64,000 bases of DNA. It comes from Shinisaurus crocodilurus (taxonomy: Eukaryota > Chordata > Lepidosauria > Squamata > Shinisauridae). Both the position numbers and the translations under genes were made by a program. Below the pieces are notes generated by a model that made no database searches, was not told the DNA's origin, and saw nothing but the letters and a program-made list of their open reading frames with translations. This document shows, piece by piece, positions 1 to 10,477 of this stretch (position 1 is its first letter; every line of letters begins with the position of its first letter). Location: NCBI GenBank assembly GCA_021292165.1, contig CM037880.1, forward strand, positions 226,888,467-226,952,466, read 5' to 3'.

Positions 1-18
1 CTCTAGGCTTTCAAGGAA

Positions 19-232
19 ATGTCAAGAGAACACAGGAGGCAGCACAGGAAGCAACTTTATACTGAGTCAGACCACTGGTCTTCTTGCTCAGTGGACTCGA
101 CACTGTTTGGCTGTGGGTCTCCGGGGTTCACACGGGAGCTTTTCCCAGCCCTACCGGCGGAAATGCTGTCGGGGACCAAACCTGGGACCTTCTGCATGCA
201 AAGCAGGGATTCCTACTTTCCAAATCCTTCCA
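19..232 (-). repeat. Old tRNA-derived SINE copy
   Basis: On the minus strand the right end reads like a tRNA head: a stretch around 184-207 resembles a tRNA gene running into its anticodon arm, and the rest carries the family phrase 'actgagtcagaccactggtc' (about 61-80). The same phrases recur at 9,857, 20,691, 59,735 and 60,368 and, in the opposite orientation, near 16,385. The copy is diverged, so it is an old insertion. Assignment to a tRNA-derived reptile SINE is from recognition of the pattern; the family name is not certain. Confidence 0.55.
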
Positions 233-865
233 CTGGATTTGGGGTTTTGGGGACACCTTTTCCTGGCCTCCACGTTCTCTGTTACCCTAAAAACAGAAAA
301 ACTACAGTATGTTTTTTTCTGGCACATGGCAGAGGATTTATATAGGACCTCCTTTGTGATTTTGTGGTTTTAAAGAAGCTCCCTTCCATATAAAGACTTT
401 GGGAGTGGAAGAATTTCTCTTCTGGTTCCCCCCCCCCCCAAAAAAAAAGGAAAGTGGGGCAGAATGGCTTTCACCTCAAAAAGGGCAGTAATCAGGGATC
501 GTCCAGTTTTGAATGCTCAGATCCAGTCCATGTGAATGACAAAGTGCCCTTGAGCGTGTGCAAATGGCCTCCCCGCCCCAACAATTTGCCTTCTCCAACC
601 TTGCACCCTTCAGGTGTGTTGGACTGCAGTTCCCACCATCCCCAGGTCAGCATGCACGAACTGAGCACAGGGAGCCCCCCCCCCCGCTGCAAATTGGGAG
701 TTTGGGAGAAGAAGCCCAGTTCCCAGGTATAACTTTGATGAACAATGTCAAGTCTTGAAATTAACACACACAAAAAACCAAACACAAAAACAAACAAACC
801 CTGGGTATATGGATGGGGCCTGGGGTGGAGCTTTCTGTCCTCTTTTCTTCCTCTCCCTCTCATCA
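233..865. other. Unclassified stretch
   Basis: I see no gene. A poly-C/poly-A run lies at about 429-448. At about 607-660 there is a short piece resembling the half-palindromic 'ggactgcagttcccaccat' part of a small DNA transposon, also seen near 9,590, 15,560, 49,765 and 52,560. Confidence 0.4.
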
Positions 866-1027
866 TACTAGAACTCAGTGAGGTCATCCCATGAAGCTGA
901 TTGGCGGGAGATTCAGGATAGGGCAAAGGAAGGACTTTTTCACATAGTGATGGTCACCAAGTTGGAGAGCTTTAAAGGGGGATTGGACCAATTCATGGAG
1001 GAGAAGGCTATCCATGGCTACTAGTCC
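866..1027 (+). mobile_element. CR1 LINE (subfamily b), 3' part, left piece
   Basis: This is the 3' untranslated region of a CR1 LINE. It matches, with the same order of phrases, the copies at 56,690-56,920 and 61,100-61,230 ('catcccatgaagctgattgg', then 'ggattggac', then 'ctactagtcctg'). It stops abruptly at 1,027, where a Vingi-like LINE begins, and resumes at 1,608. It is non-coding and 5'-truncated. Confidence 0.75.
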
Positions 1028-1607
1028 TGTACTGGAAGAAGCAAAGACTACTAGCGTTGAAAAAATGATCCTTCAACGCCAACTTCAGTGGACCGGTCAT
1101 GTTGTTCGAATGCCTGACTGCCGTCTCCCAAAGCAGTTACTTTACTCCCAACTCAAGGATGGAAAGCGGAATATCGGTGGTCAATATAAGAGGTTTAAAG
1201 ATGTTCATAAGGCTAATCTAAAAAAATGCACTATAAACATCGAAAACTGGGAAGCTCTGGCCCATGAATGATCTAACTGGAGGTTGGCCTTTCACAAAGG
1301 TTCCATGGACTTTGAAGAAGCCCGAGTGCAAGGTGAAAGGGAGAAACGTGCTAAGCGAAAAGCACGTCAAATGAATCCTTTACAGGACCATCTTCCATCT
1401 TCCATCTGGCGACCTGTGTCCTCACTGTGGGAAGCTGTGTGGATCTAGAATTGGCCTCCACAGTCACTTACGGACCCATCGCTAGAGTCTACACAATTTT
1501 CTTTAGAATTTTCCTCCTTTTAAAATCTCCTTTTTGTAAATTTTTTTTTTTTAATCCTGGAAGACAATCTTACTTGGTCACGAGTGATCGCCTGACTGAC
1601 TGACTGA
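1028..1607 (+). mobile_element. Vingi/RTE-like LINE, 5'-truncated insertion in CR1
   Basis: Only the C-terminal end of the LINE protein is present: a conserved segment with MILQRQLQWTGHVVRMPDC and KRFKDVHKANLKK, then a damaged C2H2-like finger. There is a stop after the ALAHE segment (1,269) and a small duplication in the finger region (around 1,390-1,410). The 3' UTR is the longer type with 'aaaatctcc' and ends in a (CTGA)n tail at 1,591-1,608. It is inserted into CR1 sequence. About 10 bp of the host CR1 appear lost at the site and no clear target duplication is seen. Confidence 0.85.
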
Positions 1608-1795
1608 CTGCTTCCTCCAGTATCGGAGGCAGCGTGCCCCCGTATACCAGTTGCTGGGGAACATGGGCAGGAGGATACTGTTGTGCTCCTGTCCTGCTTG
1701 TGGGCTTCCCGTTGAGGCATCTGGTTGGCCACCGTGGGAAGAGAATGCTGCTCTTGAGCGGCCTTTAGTCTGATCCAGTACAGGTCTTCTTAGGT
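1608..1795 (+). mobile_element. CR1 LINE (subfamily b), 3' end, right piece
   Basis: This continues the CR1 left of 1,028. Phrases such as 'ctccagtatcggaggcag' and 'tctgatccagtacagg' match the 3' end at 56,930-57,110. The terminal 'gatccagcagggctcttctt' motif of that subfamily is present in a mutated form. Confidence 0.75.
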
Positions 1796-2280
1796 ACAGG
1801 GTGGACAGAAGCACAGGCAGAGTCACTTTCTGGAGCAGTTCAAGGGATGGAGCCTTGTGGTTCCTGGAACTCCCAGTGGGTGGAGCTCAGTGGTTCTTGG
1901 TGGGCGGGTGGAGGTGGGCAGGGGAGAGCTCAGCACAAAAACTGTGTAAGGTGCAAAACTTTAAGAAGACAGCTGAGTGTGGATTAAAAGCGGCCTTACC
2001 ACCTTGCTTTTCTGGCTGCTGGCCTGAAAAACCACCCGGGCCACTTCTTCCCACTGGTCCGTGGTAACGCTGTTCCTCTCTTCCCGGGAGAGATGGCAGA
2101 TGTTGTCCCAGTACTAGGACCGGGAGGGACACAACACAATCCTCCCACCGCACCAAATTCTGCAGTCAGGATGGTGCACAAAGGTCAAGAGATGATCATT
2201 TATTTGTATCCTTCATTTTGCTCTCAAAATAAGCCCTTAGTCCAATCCAGCTCCAGGGCTCTTCTTGTGTTCTTAATATT
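1796..2280. other. Unclassified stretch
   Basis: I recognise no gene, RNA or known repeat here. Open frames are short and overlap on both strands. Confidence 0.4.
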
Positions 2281-2431
2281 CATTAAAGCAGTGTTCTCCC
2301 ACTTTGGGTCCCCAGATGTTTTTGGCCTACAACTCCCAGCATGCCCCAGCCAGCGTAGCTGGCTGGGGCATGCTGGGAGTTGTAGGACAAAAACATCTGG
2401 GGACCCAAGGTGGGAGAACACTGCATTAAAG
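2281..2431. mobile_element. 135-bp palindromic hAT MITE with 8-bp target duplication
   Basis: The element runs 2,289-2,423 and starts CAGTGTTCTCCC and ends GGGAGAACACTG. It is one long inverted repeat centred near 2,357 ('cccagccagcgtagctggctgg'-type centre). The flanking 8-mers CATTAAAG (2,281-2,288 and 2,424-2,431) are identical. An 8-bp duplication and CAG...CTG ends are the hallmarks of the hAT superfamily. It encodes nothing and needs a transposase in trans. Copies of exactly the same length lie at 54,660 and 60,686. Confidence 0.92.
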
Positions 2432-3045
2432 GCAAGGAGAAGGAATGGAGGTGGAGCAGAGGGCAGGGAGTAGTAGCCAAGGAGCGGAGCTAATGCGGCT
2501 TCCGCGTCCTCCCGTCTTTTCTCTGCAGTCATGGGGGCCAGAAACTTGTTTCCTTTTTCAGATGGGAAGCTGAGATTGCCAGGATGGCAAATATTTCTGG
2601 GGCGCATCCCAAATTCCGCTTGTGTGCTGCCAACTTGTGCGACTGGGGTGTATTCATTCGTGTGTGAAAAAGCACGCTGGCGCGCTGCTGCATTTATAGA
2701 GTTGTGTGTTCCTTCGGTGCAAAAGGGATGCCCCGAGCAGGTGTGAGGAAAGTCATCAGACAGACAGTGTTGAGTTCCGCACAGCAGGAGGGGTGAGCTG
2801 GAGCAATTAAACTGATTAACGACAGCAGCATCTGATGTGTGACGGGGCAGAGTGGGACAGGCCCTGCCATCGGGGTGCCCTCCCCCCCCCATTCCCATGC
2901 AGGACCCGGAAGCTGGCAAGTCTAGAGATGCCACCCAGAGGAGCTGGAAAGGATCCCAGCAGCAGCACTGTAAAAACATTGGGGGCGGGGAGGAAGGAAA
3001 AGCTGGGAAGGGGCTAAGAGGTGCAGCTTCCTTTTGCAGTTGTGG
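2432..3045. other. Non-coding stretch, possible conserved regulatory DNA
   Basis: No repeat is recognised at 2,500-2,860. The part at about 2,800-2,840 holds homeodomain-type ATTA/TTAAT words ('gagcaattaaactgattaac'), which is typical of but not specific to enhancers. No exon with a convincing splice context is seen. Confidence 0.25.
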
Positions 3046-3046
<1 letters not shown>

Positions 3047-3081
<35 letters not shown>

Positions 3082-3092
3082 TTGTGTTTGTG

Positions 3093-3127
<35 letters not shown>

Positions 3128-3130
3128 GTC
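3047..3130 (+). repeat. (GT)n microsatellite
   Basis: An interrupted GT/TTTGT dinucleotide array lies directly upstream of the L2 fragment. It creates a long false reading frame of alternating V/C residues. Confidence 0.95.
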
Positions 3131-3142
3131 TGGCTGTATGAG

Positions 3143-3545
3143 CCGAATTCAAGGTGTTGGTTTTGACCTTTAAAACCCTATACGGCTCTGGTCCAGTTTA
3201 TCTCAAGGAGCGTCTCCAGCAACACCAAGTGGGCCGCTCAACAAGATCTGCCACGGATGGCCTTCTCCTTGTCCCTTCAGCCAGAGCAGCTAGACTGGTC
3301 GGGACGAGGAAGAGGGCCTTCTCTGTGGTGGCCCCCGTACTGTGGAACTCTCTCCCAAGTGACCTCCGCCATGCCCCCTCTCTGATGAGCTTCCGTCGCT
3401 CATTAAAAACCTGGTTGTTCAGGCGGGAATATGGGGTGGGTTAAGATTTTAAAATTTTTATATTGTTTTAATGTATTTTATTGCATTTATGTATTTTATT
3501 CTGTGTACATCGCCCAGGGTGGCCGGTTGCCGGCCAGATGGGCGA
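3143..3545 (+). mobile_element. L2 LINE 3' fragment
   Basis: It encodes the C-terminus of the L2 reverse transcriptase protein: VLTFKTLYGSGPVYLKERL, then PSARAARLVGTRKRAFSVV, APVLWNSLPSDLRHA and LKTWLFRREYG, ending at 3,444. The 3' UTR follows with the family motif 'ggtggccggttgccggcc' and 'gggcgataaataa'. The same tail ends the copy at 38,545-39,175 and a stub at 21,903. It is 5'-truncated, with the coding part still open but lacking the RT core. Confidence 0.85.
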
Positions 3546-3551
3546 TAAATA

Positions 3552-3617
<66 letters not shown>
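3546..3617 (+). repeat. (TAA)n microsatellite tail of L2
   Basis: A pure AATAAT run follows the 'ataaataaataat' end of the L2 copy. L2 elements often end in short tandem repeats that later expand. On the minus strand it produces a poly-Tyr/poly-Leu false frame. Confidence 0.95.
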
Positions 3618-3618
<1 letters not shown>

Positions 3619-4330
3619 TGCAGAAAGCAAGCGTGTTTGTTCCTTCAGCGGCTGTGTTTCTGACTGCCATAGGCCGACAGTGCCCTCCAAGGGGCTCTGC
3701 TGGTGAGGAGGAGGCAGGGGGGCAGGAAGCGGGGTTGAGGCAGGAGGGAGAATGACCCCTCTGGTGCCACTGAGGGGGTCAGTGGGAAAAGGGCTGCCAG
3801 GGTCTGTGTGCAGTCCTGCACTCGTGCGCATCCATCCATGGTGTGCTCCTCCCGGGAGCCTCCTTCATTGGCTCGTGCTCTCATGCCCCTCCCCCCCTCC
3901 CTCCCTCCCCACCCTCTGACTTCCTCCTCACTGGGGGGTTTGCATGTCACGCCAACCCACCCTGGTAATAGGCCACGGTGGGCGGGTTGTTGCTGAACAA
4001 CTCACGGTGCACCCGCCAGACAATCGTGGGTTGCCCCCCCCCGCATTCCCCCTCGGTCCTCCCGCAGGTATCCCAGGGGCCTCTGTCTGTGGCAGAACTG
4101 ACTCATCTCCTCATTTGCGAGCCCTTTCCCCCTCTTTACTCCCCCCCCCGCCCCGGAGATCATGAACAGTGACCTCTGTTTTGAGAGTCAGTGACAGCCC
4201 CTCCGAAGTGCTCCAAGCAGCACATTGGAAGGGCTGTCATTGGTTGCCTACCTTTAAAAAAAAAAATTGTGCTCCAAGGTGTTGCCGGCACCAAAAAGGT
4301 GTCCTTTCCCGGCAAAGTGATTCGGGCCTC
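3618..4330. other. Unclassified GC-rich stretch
   Basis: I see no gene or recognisable element. C-rich runs (about 3,890-3,910 and 4,141-4,155) and a poly-A at 4,255-4,266 are the only simple features. Confidence 0.4.
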
Positions 4331-5034
4331 AGTGTGTATGCCCTGCCCAATAAACACACTGATTTGGAGAAGGGAAACTAACTTTATTTAAGGCCTTAAA
4401 TAGGCTCTAGGAGTCCGTGACTCAAATCAAGAGCCCCCTTTCAAGTTCTTCCTGGATCTTTTATACAGCATGGAATCAGATACAGGTTTGCATCACATAC
4501 AGTCATTTTACATACAGTTGCGTAGAAAAACATTCTTATCATGACCTTTTTTACATACATTCAACAACTTCCTTTGCCCTTTTTTGGTACATACCGTACA
4601 TTTCCTCCTGTTCTTTGTCTATCAGGTCAATTCTATCTTGTCCTGTTCTTTGGAAAGTACATGCTTCAGTCTGATGCTAGCACACACACCCCACTCCCCC
4701 ACTCTTCCCGCCTTTCTCTGTCTCTTTACTTACTGCATACACACACACATTTTATTTTGCTTTTCCCTTATCAGTGCCTTCTGTACACACTTTGCCAATT
4801 CTCCGGCCTCTTCCCCCTCCCATTTACTGCAGTCTTGACCAAGGCTGCCTGCAACTTTACTTTTCTCTTTCTTACATTTCAATTCAGATTTCTTTGCAAC
4901 TTTAGCAAGCAGTTTCACAGAACAGCAAGAAAGCAAGAAACAATTTTACAGAAAGCAGAAAAGAATGCAAGATTCTCTAGTCAGGCCTAGCTAAACATTA
5001 GAACAGGAGTACAAATTCACATGGTCTCCAACAA
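4331..5034. other. AT-rich stretch, possibly an antisense LTR remnant
   Basis: It abuts an L2 copy at about 5,035. 'ctttatttaaggcc' near 4,382 would be a polyadenylation signal on the minus strand. The general make-up resembles the solo LTR at 18,699, but I could not find matched TG...CA ends or a target duplication, so an LTR is only a suggestion. CA-rich runs occur near 4,680-4,750. Confidence 0.2.
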
Positions 5035-5513
5035 AGGTAAACCATCTGGCCGCAGCATTCTGGACCAGCTGAAGTTTCTGAACAGTTTTCAAAGGCAGCC
5101 CCAGAGAGCATTACAGTAGTCCAAATAGGATGTAACTAAGGCACGTGTGACCGTGGCCAGAGCAGGCACCTCTAGGAACAAGAGCAGCTGGCACACCAGC
5201 GAATGCACTCCTGGCCACCGCTGAGAACTGGGCATCCATCTTCAGGGCTGAGTCCATCCAGCACAGGCTGACCCCCTATTCCCTGATCTGCCTTTCAGCT
5301 GACCAGGAACCCCGCTGCCTTGTTTAGCTAAGCTACAATTTGGTTGTCCTCACCCAGCCCATTACTGAAAGCAGACACTGAGTTAGAACTACAACAGCTT
5401 TCTTGGATTTAGATGGAAAGGAGAGATAGAGTTGGGTGTCATCAGCATACTGGTGGCACCAAACCCCCAAACTCCAGGGAATCTCTCCCAGTGGTTTCAT
5501 GTATATGTGAAAT
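5035..5513 (-). mobile_element. L2 LINE (minus), downstream piece, interrupted by a LINE
   Basis: Read on the minus strand it gives IYMKPLGE-like then HQYADDTQLYLSF (around 5,430-5,456), the catalytic YADD box of L2-type reverse transcriptase, followed by degenerate sequence. The upstream part of the same protein lies at 6,465-6,895. The break is a Vingi-like insertion flanked by GAAAT (5,509-5,513 and 6,465-6,469). Confidence 0.8.
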
Positions 5514-6464
5514 GTATATGTGGTCTCTCACTTAACATCAAAAAAACCAAAGTGCTTCATCAGCAAGTGCAAGCCAATCCTTTGGTGATGCCATCTATCC
5601 AGCTTGGCGGGACAATACTGGAAAATGTCGATCATTTTCTCTATCTTGGCAGCTATCTTTCTGTTACAGCTAACATCGACAGTGAAATCCAGCATCGTCT
5701 GAGCTCCGCAAGTGCCGCATTTTCTCGAATGAAACATAGAGTGTTCGAGGATCAGGATATTTGTAAGAAGACCAAAACACTGGTTTATGAAGCCATTGTA
5801 TTACCAACTTTATTGTATGCCTGCGAAACATGGACTATCTATAAACGTCACTTCCACCTCCTTGAAAGGTTTCATCAACGTTGCCCCCGGAAAATCCTGC
5901 AAATTACTTGGGAAGATAGGCGAACAAATGTCAGTGTACTGGAAGAAGCAAAGACTACTAGCATTGAAAAAATGATCCTTCAACGCCAACTTCAGTGGAC
6001 CGGTCATGTTGTTCGAATGCCTGACTGCCGTCTCCCAAAGCAGCTACTTTACTCCCAACTCAAGGATGGAAAGCGGAATATCGGTGGTCAATATAAGAGG
6101 TTTAAAGATGTTCATAAGGCTAATCTAAAAAAATGCAATATAAACATCGAAAACTGGGAAGCTCTGGCCCATGAACGATCTAACTGGAGGTTGGCCTTTC
6201 ACAAAGGTTCCATGGACTTTGAAGAAGCCCGAGTGCAAGGTGAAAGGGAGAAACGTGCTAAGCGAAAAGCACGTCAAATGAATCCTTTACAGGACCATCT
6301 TCTATCTGGTAACCTGTGTCCTCACTGTGGGAAGCTGTGTGGATCTAGAATTGGCCTCCACAGTCACTTACGGACCCATCGCTAGAGTCTACACAATCTT
6401 CTTTAGAATTTCCTCGTTTTTATCCCGGAAGACAATCTTACTCGGTCACGAGTGATCGCCTGAT
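5514..6464 (+). mobile_element. Vingi/RTE-like LINE, 5'-truncated, nested in L2
   Basis: From 5,525 to 6,385 the frame is open: SLNIKKTKVLHQQVQANPL, then LLYACETWTIYKRHFHLL, MILQRQLQWTGHVVRMPDC and a terminal CPHC...HSHLRTH C2H2-like finger, stop at 6,383-6,385. The RT catalytic core (YADD) lies upstream of the truncation and is missing, so the copy is dead. The tail is only 'TGAT'. A 5-bp target duplication GAAAT flanks it. A 7-nt 'gtatatg' between duplication and element repeats sequence just upstream and may be filler added during insertion. Confidence 0.9.
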
Positions 6465-6895
6465 GAAATAGCATGAGGAGGGATAAGCTGGAACCCGGAG
6501 GGACACCACAGGCCAATGGTGTTGAACAGGAAGCCCCAGCACCACCTTCTGAGGTCGCCCCTCCAAGAAGGGCAGGAGCCACCTCAAAGCAGTGCCTCCC
6601 GGTCCCATCTCAGACAGACATGCCAGAAGGGTAGCCTGGTTGATGGTATCGAAAGCTGCCAAAAGGTCCAGCAGAACCAACAGGGACACACTCCCCCTGC
6701 CCAGTTCCCGGCGTAGATCGTCCACCAAGGTGACCAAAGCAGTCTCTGTCCCATGACCAGGCCGGAAGCCAGATTGAAATGGATCTAGATAACCCGTCTC
6801 ATCCAGAAGTCCCTCGAGTTGAGAAGCCACCACACGTTCCAGCACCTTTGCCCAAGAATGTATTTCAAGACATCCCCCCTGCCCACCCCCAACAC
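6465..6895 (-). mobile_element. L2 LINE (minus), RT piece
   Basis: The minus strand encodes LERVVASQLEGLLDETGYLD, PFQSGFRPGHGTETALV and LVLLDLLAAFDTINQATLL. These are the fingers and motif-A region of L2 reverse transcriptase (the consensus-type 'DLSAAFDTI' is here DLLAAFDTI). The frame then runs to KVVLGLPVQHHW and is cut by the insertion at 6,465. At its upstream side it is interrupted by a hAT element at 6,896. Confidence 0.85.
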
Positions 6896-7588
6896 CAGGG
6901 CCGGATTAAGAGCATTATGGGCCTGGTGCTGAGGATTTTGGTGGGCCTTTTTATGGAAATAAATAAAATGAAGACGCAATTTTATATTAAAACAAATTAA
7001 ATATTTTAATTACCATTAAAGTGCCAAAACTCAAAAACTCCTGCAGCTCATCAGTAAGGGTCTTCCCAATTTCCCCCAAATTTATTTATTAAAAAAGAAA
7101 AAGCAGCCACAACAAAAAGCCAGGAAGCTTTGCTTGACCAAGAATAATTGTGTTGTTCTTGTTGCTTTGTTTTTTTTTGTTGTTGTTGTTAAACTAGCAT
7201 TTGAACAATTGAGCTGCGAATCAGAAAGATCTTTTGCTCGAGGCTGGAGAGAGAGGTCCCTTCTAAATCTGAATATTACAGACCCTAGCAAGCCCCCCAT
7301 GTGCTAGAAGTTCTCACAAAGAAATGTAGTAACAGTGATTGAAATGCAAAACTACTGAAATGCTAATTTGAGAACAACAGTTCTTGCTAGGTCTTGCCTC
7401 AAGCCTGAAATGCAGATGTGCTTAGAACACGTTTCTAATCTTGAAAAAATCATTAATTATGCTGAATGATAACGATCAGAGCTAACTCAAATCGTGCTGC
7501 ATGTCCCTATATTGTGGGCCTCTTTTCTGTTATGGGCCTGGAGCTGCCGCTCCAATCGCCCCTATGTTAATCCGGCCCTGCCCAACAC
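6888..7588. mobile_element. 685-bp non-autonomous hAT element
   Basis: The element spans 6,896-7,580. Its ends are inverted: CAGGGCCGGATTAA at the left and TTAATCCGGCCCTG at the right. The 8-mers CCCAACAC at 6,888-6,895 and 7,581-7,588 are identical. The interior is AT-rich with no transposase reading frame (longest frames about 70 codons). It sits within or at the 5' edge of the L2 fragment. Confidence 0.93.
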
Positions 7589-8202
7589 CCCTTTAATCTC
7601 CTCTAGGCTCGAAGGGGAGTCTGTCTCCTTGCAGGAGTTACCAGATTCACCAGCAGCTGAACCAGCCAGAAGCAAGAGGCTGCCCTGTGGCTTCAGTTTC
7701 AAGAACGGGACAGTGATGGCATCTGCGGATCAGGTGAGAAGCCAAAAGCAAGTCGAAGACAATCACCAGGATTTTTGTCGGGCTGACCACTGTCTGGATT
7801 AGCCCCCGAACAACCCGGCACTCTGGGTTTGGATGGCACACGAAGAAGCGACCTAAGAAGGAGCCGATGGTGGATTAGTAAGTAAAAGCGGATGTGGCGG
7901 GGACATTCTCTCTCTCTCCTGCTCATCCCTGACAGCCCATGGTTTGTTTAACCCACGGCTTGTCGTGTCGTGTGAACAGAACAGACTCAACGGGCCAGTC
8001 TGCATGATCAAACAGCCCACCCTGGCTTATTTAAGCCAGGGTGGGCTGTGGCACATGCACGGCCATTCTGAATATGCAATATGGATTGTCGTGTCATCCA
8101 AAGCTGGCCGGGGTGGCTCATGTGAGGCCTGTTTTAGGGTTAAGCGAGGGTTGTCTAACCCTCGCACAACCACCCCCACAGGGCTCTGACAACAAGGTCG
8201 TG
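7589..8202. other. Unclassified stretch with a fold-back segment
   Basis: A near-perfect inverted repeat lies at 8,013-8,048 (CAGCCCACCCTGGCTTA and its complement). Phrases around 7,935-7,990 and 9,002-9,080 look like the ends of one larger fold-back DNA element that was split by the hAT insertion at 8,211. Its own termini and target duplication were not found. Confidence 0.35.
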
Positions 8203-9001
8203 GCTTGAATCAGGGATGGGGACTCGGACTCGAGGACTCGACTCGTGAGTCGGACTGAGTCCCCCCTCTGACTCGACTCGGACTCGAGTCCCAATATTTT
8301 TAATGGGACTCGAGACTCGACTCGGGACTCGAGACCAAGGACTCGTCAACATCCCTGGGCTGTTGACGAGTCTTCTGGCTGTGCCAGAAGGAGCGCGATC
8401 ACCGGTGAAGAGCGCATGGAAGCGAGGCGTGCCGCTGCTCAGCCACTATGGACAGCTACCAGGAGCGCAGCCCCAACGATGTGTTGAGATTTATTTTGAT
8501 TGATGTGTTGTTGTGGGGGGTTTGGGTTAGGGTCAGACATTTTGTTTTTGGCTGCCTCTGCCTGCCTGTTTGGGGTTCCCAGCCTCCTCTGCCTGCCTGC
8601 TCTCTTCTTGACCTGTTCAGCAGTTGAATTGTCCAAGACAAAGGCCTCTGCCTGCCTGCTTTGGGGTTCCCTGCCTCCTCTGCCTGCCTGGTTATTTTGG
8701 GTTTGTCCGCCTGGTCTGTTCTTGCCAAAATCAGTTGCAGAGTTTTGAAATAAAAAGGCACACTTGTGCCTAGAATTTATTTAAGCCACACATCTGAAGT
8801 AGCCTTATTTTGTTGGGGGGAAACCCCATTGATTTTAATAGGGACTCGTGGAGTCAGTTTTGGGAGTGACTCGGGACTCGTGACTCGTGAGTCACCATTT
8901 TGGACCAAGGACTTGGACTCGGACTCGAGACTCGGGTCCAAAGACTCGTGACTCGACTCGTGACTCGAGACCAAGGACTCTTCAACATCCCTGGCTTGAA
9001 T
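8203..9001. mobile_element. 783-bp hAT element with GACTCG-repeat ends
   Basis: The element spans 8,211-8,993 and begins CAGGGATG and ends CATCCCTG. The TSD is GCTTGAAT at 8,203-8,210 and 8,994-9,001. Both subterminal zones are packed with ACTCG/GACTCG words in both orientations. The left zone (8,211-8,357) is itself a complete fold-back with an inner CATCCCTG end. The middle (8,545-8,715) has imperfect 'ctgcctgcctg'/'ggggttccc' repeats. No transposase is encoded. An inverted sister copy lies at 47,288-47,983. Confidence 0.93.
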
Positions 9002-9856
9002 ATTCAAAAGCCATCACACCCCACCATGGCTAGTTTAAGCTACAGTGATCGTGCAAAGCAAGTCCTTCTCTCGCTCCCTCTTCCTTTCCCCCTTTCGAAA
9101 TGACAACGCACACGACGAGAGCTACCGGAACTCAGGCCTCCATTGCTGGGTTTCTGTTATGTTATATATCAGGTCATTTGACTGAAAGGCGGGAATCGAT
9201 TAACTCAGATGCCTTAAGACCCCAAACCAATTTGCTGTCGGAAGTCCCTTGCTCGCCTATGCAACAGACTTAAGGGAGGAACAAAGAGTCTGAGGGCTAA
9301 AAGTACCAAACATCAAGGGAAAGCTTCTTTTGAAGTCTGGGGGGGGGGGCTCTCCACTGAGCATTGGGCGGTTGCAGACATTCCATGGAAAAGGGGTACC
9401 CCTGGGGAAGTTAGCGTGACCTTCACTTCACGTTCTCCACTGCAGCATGCTGCCTGCCTGTCTGCCTGCCTGCCTGGCTTTCCCTCTCAGCTTTAAAACT
9501 GAACCTGGGCAACTAGGAGCAAAGAGTGGCTGCTGTTCGGCTCACAGCACAATGCACGTACAAGAAGCCAGCCTTCCCCAACTTGGCGCCCTCCAGATGG
9601 GTTGGACTACAACTCCCGTAAACCCCCCCCCCCCAGCCAGCTGGGAAGGCTGGAGGAAGCCGTCATGGTAGAACTAATCCAGACAAACAGCTGGTATTCC
9701 TTCCTCACTCCCAACCACTCTGCTTCTTGAACCCACCTTGAGCTCCAGGTGGCCAGGCCAACCCCTCTCTGTCCCCCATGGCTCCCAGCACTGCCTCTCA
9801 TGTCGCGATCTATTGCCATCTTCCTTGGGATTCAAATTCGTACAGCTCTGTGCCTT
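9002..9856. other. Mostly unclassified stretch
   Basis: A fragment of a common small DNA transposon is seen at about 9,567-9,640 ('ccttccccaacttggcgccc', then 'ggactacaactcccgtaa'). The rest shows no gene. CTGC/TGCC repeats lie near 9,447-9,478. Confidence 0.4.
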
Positions 9857-10020
9857 GTACTGGGTCAGCCCCGTCGGTCCCTCTACCCCAGTGATGTCCA
9901 TGCTCTGGAGGATCTGTTTGTATGGCCCCCGACCTGGTTCTTTTGATGGGAGACACCAGAGATTGAACCCGGGGTCTTAGGCATGCAAGGCAGATGCTCT
10001 GGTGCTAAGCTGGGGCCCGC
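9857..10020 (-). repeat. Old tRNA-derived SINE copy
   Basis: It holds the family phrases 'actgggtcagcccc', 'gagattgaacccgggg' (B-box-like on the minus strand) and 'catgcaaggcagatgctctg' leading into a tRNA-like head at the right end. Diverged and partial. Confidence 0.55.
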
Positions 10021-10246
10021 CCTGCCCTGCTCCTTGACATAAGGCAGAGATGGCGAGCTGTCCACCTGGGGGAGGGTGACTTTGGCTTCAAAAGGGCCTT
10101 ACCTTCTGGCCTTCAGCGGCAGTAAAAGTTTTGCTCAAAGGCTCTGCACAGGGAACGACTCCCCAGCATGTCTGTCACATCTTGCCGGATCTGCGGCTCA
10201 AATGTATGCGCTTGCCACTTATGCCAGAGGCAGGAAGGGAGAGGGA

Positions 10247-10477
10247 ACAGCCAGCGTGGCGTGGTGGCAAGAGTGTTGGACTGGGACTCCGGAGAACCGG
10301 GTTCTAGCCCCCGCTCAGCCATGAAGCTCACTGGGTGACTTTGGGCCAGTCACTGACTCTCAGCCTGACCTACCTCACAGGGTTGTTGTGAGGATAAAAT
10401 GGAGAGGAGGATGATGATTCTGTAAGCCACCTTGGGATCCTTGCAGGAAAAAAGGTGAGATATAAATATAATATAAT
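10247..10477 (+). repeat. tRNA-derived Sauria-like SINE
   Basis: A typical copy: head 'ccagcgtggcgtggtggcaa' to 'gggttctagcccc' (A- and B-box-like), body 'gtgactttgggccagtcact' and 'cacagggttgttgtgagg', tail 'gccaccttgggatccttgca' then AT-rich repeats. Other copies are at 22,815 (minus), 46,451 (plus) and 60,071 (minus). The tail is interrupted at 10,478 by the Vingi-like LINE. The name follows the known squamate SINE type; exact family not verified. Confidence 0.75.

Noticed and set aside
2852..3166. Val/Cys-rich frame
   Set aside because: Translation of the (GT)n microsatellite.
3458..3831. Minus-strand frames with poly-Tyr or poly-Leu
   Set aside because: They are translations of the (TAA)n microsatellite at 3,546-3,617.
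8211..8993. Short repeated GACTCG words as a CRISPR array
   Set aside because: Spacing is irregular, the units are 5-6 bp in both orientations, and the whole lies inside a hAT element with an exact target duplication.
10247..10477. tRNA gene
   Set aside because: A- and B-box-like words are present but no cloverleaf closes, and the same unit recurs four times with a retroposon tail.
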